This document shows, one piece after another, positions 1 through 7,000 of a DNA stretch of 34,714 bases. The stretch lies in the IMG/VR virus record IMGVR_UViG_3300010148_003052, positions 1-34,714 of that record. One strand, 5' to 3'. The notes under the pieces are model-generated. The model saw only the letters and a list, made by a program, of their open reading frames with translations. It was not told the origin of the DNA and made no database searches. The translations under genes and the position numbers were made by a program. Position 1 is the first letter of the stretch. Each line of letters begins with the position of its first letter. The DNA comes from a virus.

Positions 1-960
1 AATGCTAATACAGATGATGGAAGTTGTTATTATGTAGGTTGTACTGACTCAACAGCACTTAACTATGATCCAACTGCAACTGTAAATAATGGTTGCGTAT
101 ATCCATTGAGTGGATGTACTGATCCAACTATGTTTAACTATAATCCTTCAGCCAACGTAGATGATGGTTCTTGTATTCCATTTATATATGGATGTATGGA
201 TGCTTCTATGTTTAACTATGATCCTATTGCTAATACAGATAACGGTTCTTGTGAGCCTTTTGTTTTTGGTTGTATGGACTCAACCATGTTTAACTTTAAT
301 CCTTTAGCTAATACAGATGATAACAATTGCATTCCTTTTATTTATGGTTGTACTGACCCTAGTATGCTCAACTACAACCCACAAGCTAATACAGAAGACT
401 TTAGTTGTATTACTTACGTTTATGGTTGTACTGATAGTACTGCCCTTAATTATGATCCGTTGGCTAATACTGACAACGGCACGTGTATTGAAGTGGTTCC
501 AGGATGCATGGATCAAGGTGCGTGGAACTATGAACCACTAGCAAATGTTAATGACTCAGCATCTTGTTTGTATAATGCTGGTTGTATTACTGGACCAGGT
601 AATCCTTATTGGTTAAATGATGGTTGTTATGCTTGGGTAATTGATGTAGATGTATACTGTTGTGAGAATGATTGGGATGCTTCATGTCAATCAATGTATG
701 ATTATTGTGAGCAAGGTTGGCCAACATCTGTTGATGAGCTTGGTATAAATGGCATTATGATATATCCTAATCCTACTGAGAATATTTTAAATATAGATAC
801 AAGATTAGACATAGAGATAAACGTTTATGATATGATGGGTAGACTTATGATTAATACAGAAGACAAAAGAATAGACTTTTCTAGTTGGTCAAAAGGTGCA
901 TATAACTTAGTTATAATAAAAGATAAGATAAGAATTTCTAAAAGAATTATTAAACAATGA
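1..960 (+). CDS. Partial Cys-repeat protein with C-terminal T9SS type A sorting domain
   Basis: The reading frame is open from base 1, so the gene is cut by the left edge; 319 residues are visible. They begin with about seven copies of a 26-residue unit of the form GC(T/M)D..(M/A)(F/L)NY(N/D)P.AN..(D/N)GSC, each with two Cys. A Cys-rich segment follows (GCYAWVIDVDVYCC), then a C-terminal domain of about 75 residues with IYPNPTENILNI, INVYDMMGR and a final basic stretch. That last domain matches the type A (Por) sorting signal that sends proteins through the Bacteroidetes type IX secretion system and anchors them at the cell surface. The repeats resemble those of secreted marine Bacteroidetes proteins. 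A signal peptide would lie outside the window. The stop overlaps the next start (ATGA), so the two genes are probably translationally coupled. Role in the phage is unknown: surface remodelling or a captured host adhesin are guesses. Confidence 0.85.
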   Translation, partial: NANTDDGSCYYVGCTDSTALNYDPTATVNNGCVYPLSGCTDPTMFNYNPSANVDDGSCIPFIYGCMDASMFNYDPIANTDNGSCEPFVFGCMDSTMFNFNPLANTDDNNCIPFIYGCTDPSMLNYNPQANTEDFSCITYVYGCTDSTALNYDPLANTDNGTCIEVVPGCMDQGAWNYEPLANVNDSASCLYNAGCITGPGNPYWLNDGCYAWVIDVDVYCCENDWDASCQSMYDYCEQGWPTSVDELGINGIMIYPNPTENILNIDTRLDIEINVYDMMGRLMINTEDKRIDFSSWSKGAYNLVIIKDKIRISKRIIKQ

Positions 961-2054
961 AAAGGTCTCTAGATATAACACCATTTGTTTATGTTGTCTT
1001 AATGATACTAATATTTATATTAGGAACAACAAATGCACTTGGCCAAGAAAATAAATTTAAAAATAATCTTAAGAAAACATTTAAGTTTGCTACATTCTAC
1101 GGTGCTATAAATGGTAGTAACTCTATTTCAGATATAGATGTGTTTTCAGTTACGAATGGTTTAGAAACTACAACTATTAAAACGCCATTTGATTATTCAA
1201 TGTCAGTAGGTGTAAGAAAGATTGCTAGATTTGGATACGAGAACAGAGCTAATGCATTCTATGACGGTACAGAAAAAACATATAGTGATGCTGCTACGTT
1301 AGGTAAAGTTAAAGGATTTGAATTTCTTTTTGAATTAGATTACGCTAGACAACAAGGTACGAACTTTCTTAACCAGCAACACTTTTTAAGATACGTTGCA
1401 GATAGATGGATAGCAAAAGTAGAATATGTACAGGATGGCTTTGCGGATATTAAGTATTACGAGTCATCACAAAGATACAGACAAAAGATAGGAAATAAAC
1501 TATCATTCAACATAGGAGCAGTACAAAGACTATCAGAACCATATGGATACGATCCATTGGAAGATTGGGTGCTAAACACGGGAGACATACACTATACAAA
1601 CCTTGCTTTACAGGAAGGGTACAATGTAGAATTTGATGGCTCAGGAGGAGTTACTTATATTGATCCAAACGGAAGTGTTGTAGCAGAGAACACCCAGGTG
1701 TGGGAAGCTGTAGTCATTCCAGAGGTCCTCTCTAACTTTGTAGAGAAGAAAAGAAATGAGTTGCCAACACAATGGAACCATTCTCTAGTAATAGGGTTAG
1801 ACTATTACCACTTTACAAAAGACTTTTGGGTTCATACCTGGGGAAACATAATGCCTTATCATTATGATGCAGGCAGTGAATACTCTTATCACAATATTAA
1901 TGAAGGAGAACAATGGTATGATTACTCAGGTGGATTAATATTTGGATGGAAAGCTAGCAAACACCTAGGATTCTTCTTAGAAGGCAAGTACAATAAGTAT
2001 TGGAATAGACAATGGCATGACTTTAAAATAGGCTTAAATTACGTGATATTCTAA
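957..2054 (+). CDS. Predicted exported outer-membrane beta-barrel-like protein
   Basis: 365 aa. The N-terminus is MKRS followed by a strongly hydrophobic stretch (FVYVVLMILIFILGTTNALG) ending near residue 30, which reads as a Sec signal peptide. The mature part is rich in aromatic residues with alternating polar/hydrophobic segments (for example FEFLFELDYARQ, WIAKVEYVQDGF, HSLVIGLDYYHF, YDYSGGLIFGWKAS). It ends in FKIGLNYVIF, with the terminal aromatic typical of outer-membrane barrels. No enzyme motif is visible. It starts inside the stop codon of the T9SS-tailed gene, so both may act together at the host outer membrane. A virion protein cannot be excluded, but a signal peptide argues for export from the infected cell. 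Confidence 0.7.
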   Translation: MKRSLDITPFVYVVLMILIFILGTTNALGQENKFKNNLKKTFKFATFYGAINGSNSISDIDVFSVTNGLETTTIKTPFDYSMSVGVRKIARFGYENRANAFYDGTEKTYSDAATLGKVKGFEFLFELDYARQQGTNFLNQQHFLRYVADRWIAKVEYVQDGFADIKYYESSQRYRQKIGNKLSFNIGAVQRLSEPYGYDPLEDWVLNTGDIHYTNLALQEGYNVEFDGSGGVTYIDPNGSVVAENTQVWEAVVIPEVLSNFVEKKRNELPTQWNHSLVIGLDYYHFTKDFWVHTWGNIMPYHYDAGSEYSYHNINEGEQWYDYSGGLIFGWKASKHLGFFLEGKYNKYWNRQWHDFKIGLNYVIF

Positions 2055-2058
2055 TTAT

Positions 2059-2073
2059 TTTTTTGTATATTAT
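2059..2073 (+). promoter_or_regulatory. Candidate phage promoter element (shared 15-mer)
   Basis: The 15-mer TTTTTTGTATATTAT sits 14 bases before the start of the next plus-strand gene. The identical 15-mer occurs at 33045-33059, ahead of the other plus-strand unit. It resembles neither a sigma-70 pair nor the Bacteroidetes TAnnTTTG box exactly. A late promoter is an inference from its two placements. Confidence 0.4.
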
Positions 2074-2087
2074 TATATAACCTTAAT

Positions 2088-2279
2088 ATGATTATTATGA
2101 TTAATTGGATTAATTCCTGGAAAGCAGGAAACAAAAAAGAGAAGTACGAGATAAATTTTAGATTAGGTAAAGTGACTGTGCTAGAAATTATGTTTTGCCC
2201 ATGTGAAATGTGTGAAAACAAAAAAGCAGCATGCTCAAAATTTAGATTTATGATCTTAAACTTTGGATTTGAATTATAA
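2088..2279 (+). CDS. Small Cys-containing hypothetical protein (63 aa)
   Basis: 63 aa, first gene after the candidate promoter. ATG at 2088 follows an A/T-rich leader; an in-frame ATG at 2097 is an alternative start. The middle carries CPCEMC plus a later Cys (KAACSKF), which could bind a metal ion. The N-terminal half is basic and Trp-containing. The C-terminus (FRFMILNFGFEL) is hydrophobic. Spacing of 12 bases to the next gene fits an operon. No family recognised. Confidence 0.55.
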   Translation: MIIMINWINSWKAGNKKEKYEINFRLGKVTVLEIMFCPCEMCENKKAACSKFRFMILNFGFEL

Positions 2280-2291
2280 AAAACTAACAAA

Positions 2292-2519
2292 ATGGAACTA
2301 GAAAACTTTGAAGGACTTAAAAATGTAAGTGTATCTGCAGGAAGATCACAAATGACATTCTGTGCTAATTGTAAATCATGTCCAGCAATTGACATTTCTA
2401 CTGACTCAGATAAAGTTGTAGTTGGTGGTGATGATGAAGGCTACACTGAATTTACAAAAGAACAGTTTAAGTTATTTGCAGACGTTGTTAAGTCAGGAGC
2501 ATTTGATAAATATTTGTAA
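2292..2519 (+). CDS. Small acidic protein with CxxCxxC motif (75 aa)
   Basis: 75 aa. Residues around 24-30 read CANCKSC, a CxxCxxC arrangement that may bind zinc or another metal. The rest is acidic (DSDKVVVGGDDEG) and ends with a short helical stretch (KEQFKLFADVVKSG). Preceded by an A-rich leader (AACTAACAAA). The last base of its stop codon is the first base of the next ATG, so the two are coupled. No family recognised. Confidence 0.7.
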   Translation: MELENFEGLKNVSVSAGRSQMTFCANCKSCPAIDISTDSDKVVVGGDDEGYTEFTKEQFKLFADVVKSGAFDKYL

Positions 2520-2788
2520 TGGCTAAGAATTGGATTAAAGATGCAATAAAAAAACCAGGATCTCTTACTGCAGCAGCAAAAAATGCAGGCAAGAGTATAT
2601 CTGAGTATTGTCAAAATCCACCATCTACAAAAGCAAAACAAAGATGTAATTTAGCAAAGACACTTAAAAGCTTTAAAAAGCAAGAAGGCGGAAGTGTGGT
2701 AAAATATAAAACAGGTGGACAAACAAATCAGTTGCAAGGCTGCGGTTGTCCTTATGGAATGGAAATGGGACCTAATAATATATTGTAA
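2519..2788 (+). CDS. Small basic phage protein (MAKNWI...KKPGSL type, 89 aa)
   Basis: 89 aa. The N-terminus MAKNWIKDAIKKPGSL is a pattern I associate with small basic proteins in marine phages and large viruses. The middle contains EYCQNPPSTKAKQRCNLAKTLK; the C-terminal third has a Gly-rich segment with GCGCPYG. Strongly basic and Cys-containing. Start shares one base with the preceding stop. The cluster of similar tiny basic genes (2519-3830 and 33816 onward) suggests DNA-binding or virion-associated roles, but none is shown by sequence alone. Confidence 0.7.
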   Translation: MAKNWIKDAIKKPGSLTAAAKNAGKSISEYCQNPPSTKAKQRCNLAKTLKSFKKQEGGSVVKYKTGGQTNQLQGCGCPYGMEMGPNNIL

Positions 2789-2790
2789 TT

Positions 2791-2931
2791 ATGCCGTATC
2801 ATACAAAGAAAAAAAAGAAAAAGAAAATTAAAAAGAAAGTCTACAAATGTGGAGGATCTAAAATGTACATGTGTGGCGGTGAATATCATAAACCAGTAAT
2901 GAGAGCTGTAGGACCCAACGGTGTACTATAA
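2791..2931 (+). CDS. Tiny Lys-rich Cys-containing protein (46 aa)
   Basis: 46 aa. It starts MPYHTKKKKKKK and continues with more lysines, then YKCGGSKMYMCGG, a pair of CGG motifs, and ends RAVGPNGVL. It lies two bases after the preceding stop and ten before the holin gene, in the same direction. Composition and position match the neighbouring basic proteins. Function unknown. Confidence 0.65.
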   Translation: MPYHTKKKKKKKIKKKVYKCGGSKMYMCGGEYHKPVMRAVGPNGVL

Positions 2932-2941
2932 AAAATAAATT

Positions 2942-3340
2942 ATGGGAATATTAGGAAAAATATTTAGTAGTGCTGGAGGTGAACTAGTAGAATCTGTAGG
3001 AGGAGTATTAGATGAGTTAATTACTTCTAAAGATGAAAAGCTAGAAGCTAAAAGAAAACTAAAAGAATTAATCCTGAAGCATGAAGCTGAAATGGATAAA
3101 CAAATAACAGACCGTTGGAATGCTGATATGGCATCTGACTCTTGGTTATCTAAGAATGTAAGACCAATGGTTCTTATATTTTTAATTGTTTGCACTATGT
3201 TGCTTATTTTTATTGACGCAGGTGCAATAAGTTTTGTTGTAGAAGAGAAGTGGACTGATTTACTGCAACTAGTATTAATTACAGTAATAGGTGCCTATTT
3301 TGGGGGCCGTTCTGTGGAAAAGGTAAAGAATAAAAAATAA
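2942..3340 (+). CDS. Holin, 3TM (GTA-type) superfamily
   Basis: 132 aa. A Gly/Ser-rich amphipathic N-terminus (FSSAGGELVESVGGVLDELI) is followed by a charged coiled helix (about residues 30-65). The sequence SWLSKNVRPMVLIFL then opens two transmembrane segments, about residues 78-97 and 106-124. The protein ends with a Lys-rich tail (SVEKVKNKK). The W.(S)K..RP entry into the membrane part is typical of the 3TM holin family of gene-transfer agents and many phages, which permeabilise the inner membrane at lysis. No endolysin gene is visible in the window. Confidence 0.75.
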   Translation: MGILGKIFSSAGGELVESVGGVLDELITSKDEKLEAKRKLKELILKHEAEMDKQITDRWNADMASDSWLSKNVRPMVLIFLIVCTMLLIFIDAGAISFVVEEKWTDLLQLVLITVIGAYFGGRSVEKVKNKK

Positions 3341-3359
3341 CTATTAAAAATTAGAAATT

Positions 3360-3689
3360 ATGCCAAACAATTTAAAAGGAGGCTTTAAAAGTAAAAATGG
3401 CCTTGTAACATACGGAATGGGTGGATCAAAGAAAAAAATGACCTATGGTATGGGTGGATCCATGAGAAAAAAACAAGATATGATGAGAGCTAGTAAAGGT
3501 TTAGAAGCTTTAGCTGCTGCAAATCCAGAACTTACTTATAAGAAGAAAGCTATGTATGGAGGTGGTATGAAAAAGAAATACCAAGCTGGTGGAATGACAG
3601 GAATGCCAGAAGAAAGAATGAAACGTCAAATGCGTGGAATGGGTTATGGTGGAAGCCATATGTCTAGATCTAAGAAAAAAGGAATGTAA
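3360..3689 (+). CDS. Basic Gly/Met-rich small virion-type protein (109 aa)
   Basis: 109 aa. Very rich in Lys, Gly and Met, with a near-repeat TYGMGGSKKK / TYGMGGSMRKK at about residues 18-39 and further GGGMKKKYQAGGMTGM and GMGYGG motifs. A short helical stretch (MMRASKGLEALAAANPELTY) interrupts the low-complexity parts. No enzymatic motif. Likely nucleic-acid binding by composition. Twenty bases separate it from the holin gene. Function unknown. Confidence 0.7.
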   Translation: MPNNLKGGFKSKNGLVTYGMGGSKKKMTYGMGGSMRKKQDMMRASKGLEALAAANPELTYKKKAMYGGGMKKKYQAGGMTGMPEERMKRQMRGMGYGGSHMSRSKKKGM

Positions 3690-3692
3690 TCC

Positions 3693-3830
3693 ATGGCTAG
3701 GAAAGTAACTATACATGTATTTAAGGGGAATAAAAAAAGAAAAAGACCTGGAGTACATGCCAAAACAAAAACAAGTAAAAGTAAACATTCTCAGAACTAC
3801 GTAAAGAAATATATAGGTCAGGGAAGATAA
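3693..3830 (+). CDS. Tiny basic protein (GVHAKTKTSKSK type, 45 aa)
   Basis: 45 aa, starting MARKVTIHVFKGNKKRKRPG and ending KKYIGQGR. The central GVHAKTKTSKSK followed by a Tyr/Lys-rich stretch and terminal GQGR is a pattern I recognise from small uncharacterised proteins near structural genes of marine phages. Three bases follow the previous stop. Very basic; possible role in DNA condensation or virion assembly is inference. Confidence 0.65.
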   Translation: MARKVTIHVFKGNKKRKRPGVHAKTKTSKSKHSQNYVKKYIGQGR

Positions 3831-3840
3831 ATATAATATT

Positions 3841-4215
3841 ATGGCAGCAACAATAACATCAACGTTTAGATTAGATAGCTTAACTGGCACAGATCCATTG
3901 TCTATTGCCATTAATCCTTCTTTTACTATTGGTGATCCTACAGGATCTGGTTCAATTACCACAGTAGCATCTCCTGCTACTGATTATGGAGTACTTAGCG
4001 GATCTGTTACAGCTGATACTTATGTGTTTATTAGAAATACTGGCAGCAGTACATCTGGTAATATCATTGTAACAGATGGATTAACTCCAAATAATATAGC
4101 ATTACTCAAGCCTCAAGACTTTTGCTTCTTTCCTTTAAAAGGATCTACAGGATTAAGACTTAAATATGATACAGCCGCTACAACAGTAGACTTTTTCTAT
4201 TGGACTAGAGCATAA
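3841..4215 (+). CDS. Putative virion surface/decoration protein (124 aa)
   Basis: 124 aa, with almost no charged residues and many Thr, Ser and Gly: it begins MAATITSTFRLDSLTG and runs through short beta-like segments (TYVFIRNTGSS, NIIVTDG, LRLKYDTAATTVDFFYWTRA). This composition is typical of beta-sandwich decoration or tail-fibre-associated proteins. It is followed 11 bases later by another structural-looking gene. No motif proves the assignment. Confidence 0.55.
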   Translation: MAATITSTFRLDSLTGTDPLSIAINPSFTIGDPTGSGSITTVASPATDYGVLSGSVTADTYVFIRNTGSSTSGNIIVTDGLTPNNIALLKPQDFCFFPLKGSTGLRLKYDTAATTVDFFYWTRA

Positions 4216-4226
4216 AAATCATAACT

Positions 4227-5303
4227 ATGAATTATGCTGAAGGTTGTAGAATATTATATTTTGACACGGGAGCTGGTAACAATGCACTTTTAGAGTCTGC
4301 TAGCTATCCAACCAATGCTTTTAGGGGTCTTGAACCTAAAGATGCTACACACGTTAATTTATACTTTGAGTCTGCAAAAGGTTGTAATGCAGTTGATACA
4401 GTTGAATTAGAAATAGTATCTGGTACACATACAGATGTTATAGTATCAATCACAAATGTAATAGCTGATCAAAAACATCCCATAGATGGTGTAACTGATT
4501 TCCAAACATCTATTTTTGATGGTACTTCTGGATTTAAAATTAATAATAATATTGTAGGGTGCACAATTATACAAGGAACTCCTTGTGCAGGAGGAAGTAG
4601 TGGAGATACTTATACTTTAGAAGCAAGTGCAAAAACAGGCTCTAACGTTCCGTTACTTTTGAATGCTGCTTCTGGGTCTGACTCTACAGTTAATCTAACT
4701 GAGGGTACAAATATTACTTTAACAAGAAATAGTCAAACACAAGTTACCATAGATGCATCTGTCCCTAATGTGTATCATCAAATAAATAATCATAACTTAA
4801 ATATAGAATCATGGAATTTAAGAGATGTGTACTTATTTCCTGTATTAGATGAAAGTGGTAAAGGTTTTTATACAGGTAAGCCTGTAGGAACTTCAACTAC
4901 CCCATTTGGATATTCAACGCCAGATGCTTTTAAATTTCAAACTAATCTTGAGAGAGCAACAACTGCATGGGATAAAATAAGTTGGTATAATATATCAATG
5001 GCTAATGCAAGTGCTGCAGCCATTGCTGCTATAGGTACTGGAGCTGAATTAAAACTTGTACTATATAGCTATACTCCATCTGCAGGAGACACTAATTTTA
5101 ATTATACAACACAAATATTAGGTAATATAGATTTTAATGCTGTGGCAAATAAAGTACAAATAAGTTCACAAACTAACAGTATAACACTTTCAGTAGGTGA
5201 TTTATTTTTCTTAGGTTATCAATTTACTGTAACATCAGGTAAGATAACAGGTACTATTAGAAATCTATCATTACAAACTACAGGTAGATTTTGGAAAGCA
5301 TAA
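4227..5303 (+). CDS. Putative virion structural protein (358 aa)
   Basis: 358 aa. The first 120 residues contain YFDTGAGNNALLESASYPTNAF and LYFESAKGC, apparently a beta-rich domain. A Ser/Thr/Gly-rich linker (CAGGSSGDTYTLEAS) leads to a repeat-like beta segment (GTNITLTRNSQTQVTIDAS) similar to phage fibre shafts. The C-terminal part (about 180-358) has hydrophobic beta strands (AELKLVLYSYTPS, LFFLGYQF) ending GRFWKA. Last plus-strand gene before the convergent junction. A fibre, spike or capsid-associated role is inference from composition and location. Confidence 0.6.
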   Translation: MNYAEGCRILYFDTGAGNNALLESASYPTNAFRGLEPKDATHVNLYFESAKGCNAVDTVELEIVSGTHTDVIVSITNVIADQKHPIDGVTDFQTSIFDGTSGFKINNNIVGCTIIQGTPCAGGSSGDTYTLEASAKTGSNVPLLLNAASGSDSTVNLTEGTNITLTRNSQTQVTIDASVPNVYHQINNHNLNIESWNLRDVYLFPVLDESGKGFYTGKPVGTSTTPFGYSTPDAFKFQTNLERATTAWDKISWYNISMANASAAAIAAIGTGAELKLVLYSYTPSAGDTNFNYTTQILGNIDFNAVANKVQISSQTNSITLSVGDLFFLGYQFTVTSGKITGTIRNLSLQTTGRFWKA

Positions 5304-5338
5304 AAAAAGACCAGCAGGAATGGGTAACCTGCCAGTCT
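5302..5338 (-). terminator. Rho-independent terminator (convergent junction)
   Basis: Stem AGAC + GCAGG pairs with CCTGC + GTCT across a symmetrical CA/CA internal loop, with a 9-base loop. On the minus strand it is followed by seven U. It closes the leftward unit ending at 5371. On the plus strand the same hairpin follows the 358-aa gene but has no clean U tract. Confidence 0.75.
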
Positions 5339-5370
5339 CTTAATATAAATATAAAATGTTGGTTTTATAT

Positions 5371-5703
5371 TTATAGTCTTTCTTTTAAAAGTCCTTCAAT
5401 TATAATTAAATAATTAATTGCATCTCCAATTTTTTCATCAATTACTTCTTTGGAAGGTTGTTCCTCTGGTAACTTTTCTAAAATTGACATTATTGATTCA
5501 AGATGTTTTGCAAGATAACTCCAAGCAACTTGTTCTTCTTCAGTATTAAATATAGATAATCTTATCCCATTTCTAATATTATCAAATACATCTATATTGC
5601 TAGCATACTCTTTTTGTTTAATTACAAAAGTATCTTCAATTTTCTTGAATCTTTCTTTTAAAAGATTTTTAAACTCACTTGGTGTCATGAGCTTTATCTG
5701 CAT
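5371..5703 (-). CDS. Hypothetical all-alpha protein (nucleotide pyrophosphohydrolase-like?, 110 aa)
   Basis: 110 aa, predicted almost wholly helical. It has KQKEYASNIDVFDNI near residues 28-42, a segment typical of a phage family whose members share K..(D/E)YA....F.N and a later KH..S motif (here LAKHLESIMSI), followed by an acidic helix containing D (EKIGDAINYLIIIEGLL). This resembles MazG/dUTPase-like all-alpha NTP pyrophosphohydrolases, but the full metal-binding ExxE pattern is not clear. Its start overlaps the upstream 53-aa gene by 29 bases. Confidence 0.55.
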   Translation of the reverse strand: MQIKLMTPSEFKNLLKERFKKIEDTFVIKQKEYASNIDVFDNIRNGIRLSIFNTEEEQVAWSYLAKHLESIMSILEKLPEEQPSKEVIDEKIGDAINYLIIIEGLLKERL

Positions 5704-5836
5704 TCATTATAGTTGATGCATTATTTCTAATAATTGCATCTTGATCTAAATCCACATTATTAATGTTTGGTTCTTGATCTAATTTTACATTTGAAAGATT
5801 AGGCTCTTCCTGATCCATTGGTTTTAAATTTTCCAT
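5675..5836 (-). CDS. Small acidic repeat protein (53 aa)
   Basis: 53 aa, starting MENLKPMDQ with ATG after an A-rich leader. It contains two imperfect copies of an acidic motif, EPNLSNVKLDQ and EPNINNVDLDQ, then DAIIRNNAST. No Cys and no membrane segment. Its 3' end overlaps the start of the 110-aa gene downstream, and the 46-aa membrane-protein gene lies 25 bases upstream. Function unknown. Confidence 0.5.
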   Translation of the reverse strand: MENLKPMDQEEPNLSNVKLDQEPNINNVDLDQDAIIRNNASTIMNADKAHDTK

Positions 5837-5861
5837 TTTTTTGAAATTTAAAGGTTAATAA

Positions 5862-6002
5862 TTATTTTTTTGATTTTTTATCATGTTTTCTCATGTTTTC
5901 TAATAACTTTTTATTTTGTTCAATTGACATACCTTCTTTAAGGGCGTGTTTTCCTAAAAAGAAAGTACCTATTACAAATGCTATTAATATAAATGTGCTC
6001 AT
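5862..6002 (-). CDS. Single-pass small membrane protein (46 aa)
   Basis: 46 aa. Residues 3-16 (TFILIAFVIGTFFL) form one transmembrane segment right after the start; the remainder is a charged helix (GMSIEQNKKLLENMRKH) with a basic end (KKSKK). Its ATG comes two bases after the TAA that ends the continuation of the SPL-like frame, which is the tight spacing expected if that continuation once was coding. Function unknown; a small lysis or membrane-anchoring role is only possible. Confidence 0.55.
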   Translation of the reverse strand: MSTFILIAFVIGTFFLGKHALKEGMSIEQNKKLLENMRKHDKKSKK

Positions 6003-6004
6003 AA

Positions 6005-6133
6005 TTAAAATATATATCTGATTGTGTTTAAATTAAAATATTTACTATATAACTTTTTGAAATTATCTAATGCTCTAGCTTTTTTTCTTACAGGATACCT
6101 AAGTGTACCACTAAGATTTTTAGGTTCATCAGA
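6005..6133 (-). pseudogene. In-frame continuation of the SPL-like gene beyond TAG
   Basis: Directly after the TAG the same frame stays open for 42 codons to a TAA at 6005-6007. It encodes SDEPKNLSGTLRYPVRKK, then ARALDNFKKLYSKYF and NLNTIRYIF. The pattern RY...K....F..L....N.IRYIF is what I expect at the C-terminus of SPL-family proteins. No ATG, GTG or TTG start lies in frame after the TAG, so it is not a separate gene. It ends two bases before the next ATG. Confidence 0.65.
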
Positions 6134-6841
6134 CTATTTCATAAGTTCACGGGCTTCTTCACTTGCTTTATTCATTTGAAATACATGATTAGTAAGTGCT
6201 ATTACTTCACACTTATTTTCACCTGCATATTTCTTTACAAATTTAAATAAATTTTCATATTCAATACTCCATCCAGGATAGAATATTAAAGGTGAATAGT
6301 TAAGATGTACTTCCCATCCAAGTTCTTTAAGTCTATTAACATCTTTTATTCTTGACAATATCTTTTGCATCTTTGGCTCAAGTATATTAGAATATTTTTG
6401 TGGCATTAAACTTACACGAACTCTAGGTTTTTTGTTAAAATGATTCACATCTAACTTCAATAAACCAGGATACTTAGTAGCCATAGTAGTATTAAGTCTA
6501 GGATGATCATCATACCTTTTTATATAGTCATGTAGTGACTCAGGCATTTTTCTTTGCATCAAAACTAAATCTGAATTGCATGCAATGTCTACCATTGTAT
6601 ATATTGGATCTTGTTGATTAGGAACTTTATTATAAGTTTTTTCCCATTTAACTACAGAGTTAAATATCTCATCAACATTTTCATTGACAAATACTCTGTG
6701 GCCATTGTATCTAGACATATAACAATATGTGTCTATACAACCCCCAAAACATCCGTAAATTATATTAGGAGCTATACAATCACTACTATTATTGTTAGTT
6801 TTAGTAACTAAAGTCTTTGTCTTTTGATACTTTATGGCCAT
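6134..6841 (-). CDS. SPL-family radical SAM protein, C-terminally truncated by TAG
   Basis: 235 aa to the TAG stop. N-terminal APNIIYGCFGGCIDTYCYMSRY is the cluster-binding region of the spore photoproduct lyase-like (SplB/COG1533) radical SAM family. Its Cys spacing is CX3CX4C rather than the common CX3CX2C. Downstream are the expected barrel strands: YTMVDIACNSDLVLMQ, RVRVSLMPQKYSNILEP, and LKELGWEVHLNYSPLIFYPGW. Characterised members use SAM and a 4Fe-4S cluster to repair UV-induced thymine lesions; for phage members the substrate is unknown. The frame continues after TAG for 42 residues that look like the normal C-terminus (next entry). The protein may therefore be non-functional, functional but shortened, or made by readthrough. 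Confidence 0.75.
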   Translation of the reverse strand: MAIKYQKTKTLVTKTNNNSSDCIAPNIIYGCFGGCIDTYCYMSRYNGHRVFVNENVDEIFNSVVKWEKTYNKVPNQQDPIYTMVDIACNSDLVLMQRKMPESLHDYIKRYDDHPRLNTTMATKYPGLLKLDVNHFNKKPRVRVSLMPQKYSNILEPKMQKILSRIKDVNRLKELGWEVHLNYSPLIFYPGWSIEYENLFKFVKKYAGENKCEVIALTNHVFQMNKASEEARELMK

Positions 6842-6853
6842 ATAACTACAATA

Positions 6854-6979
6854 TTATTGCCAGTAGATGAAGATTTGCTCACATTTTTGATCTTTTTCTT
6901 CATTTTTCTTTGGTTTTTTAACTTTTTTCTTACTATTTGATTTCTTTTCTTCTTTTTTTTTATGTTTTTTATTTTCCAT
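6854..6979 (-). CDS. Tiny Lys-rich protein (41 aa)
   Basis: 41 aa, starting MENKKHKKKEEKKSNSKKK; about half of the residues are Lys. The last ten residues, CEQIFIYWQ, are hydrophobic and aromatic. ATG follows a typical A/T-rich leader. It is 12 bases upstream of the SPL-like gene in the same direction. Lys-rich composition resembles the tiny basic genes elsewhere in the window, but low complexity makes the call uncertain. Confidence 0.45.
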   Translation of the reverse strand: MENKKHKKKEEKKSNSKKKVKKPKKNEEKDQKCEQIFIYWQ

Positions 6980-7000
6980 AATTAAAATATTAAAGTGCAA

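Noticed and set aside
1-590. Direct repeats with 78-base period
   Set aside because: Not a CRISPR array: the repeats are in frame, vary as codons do, and encode the 26-residue protein unit.
3510-3962. Minus-strand 150-codon ORF
   Set aside because: It is the shadow of the basic plus-strand genes at 3360-3830 and 3841; low-complexity Ser/His/Phe from Lys/Gly/Met-rich codons.
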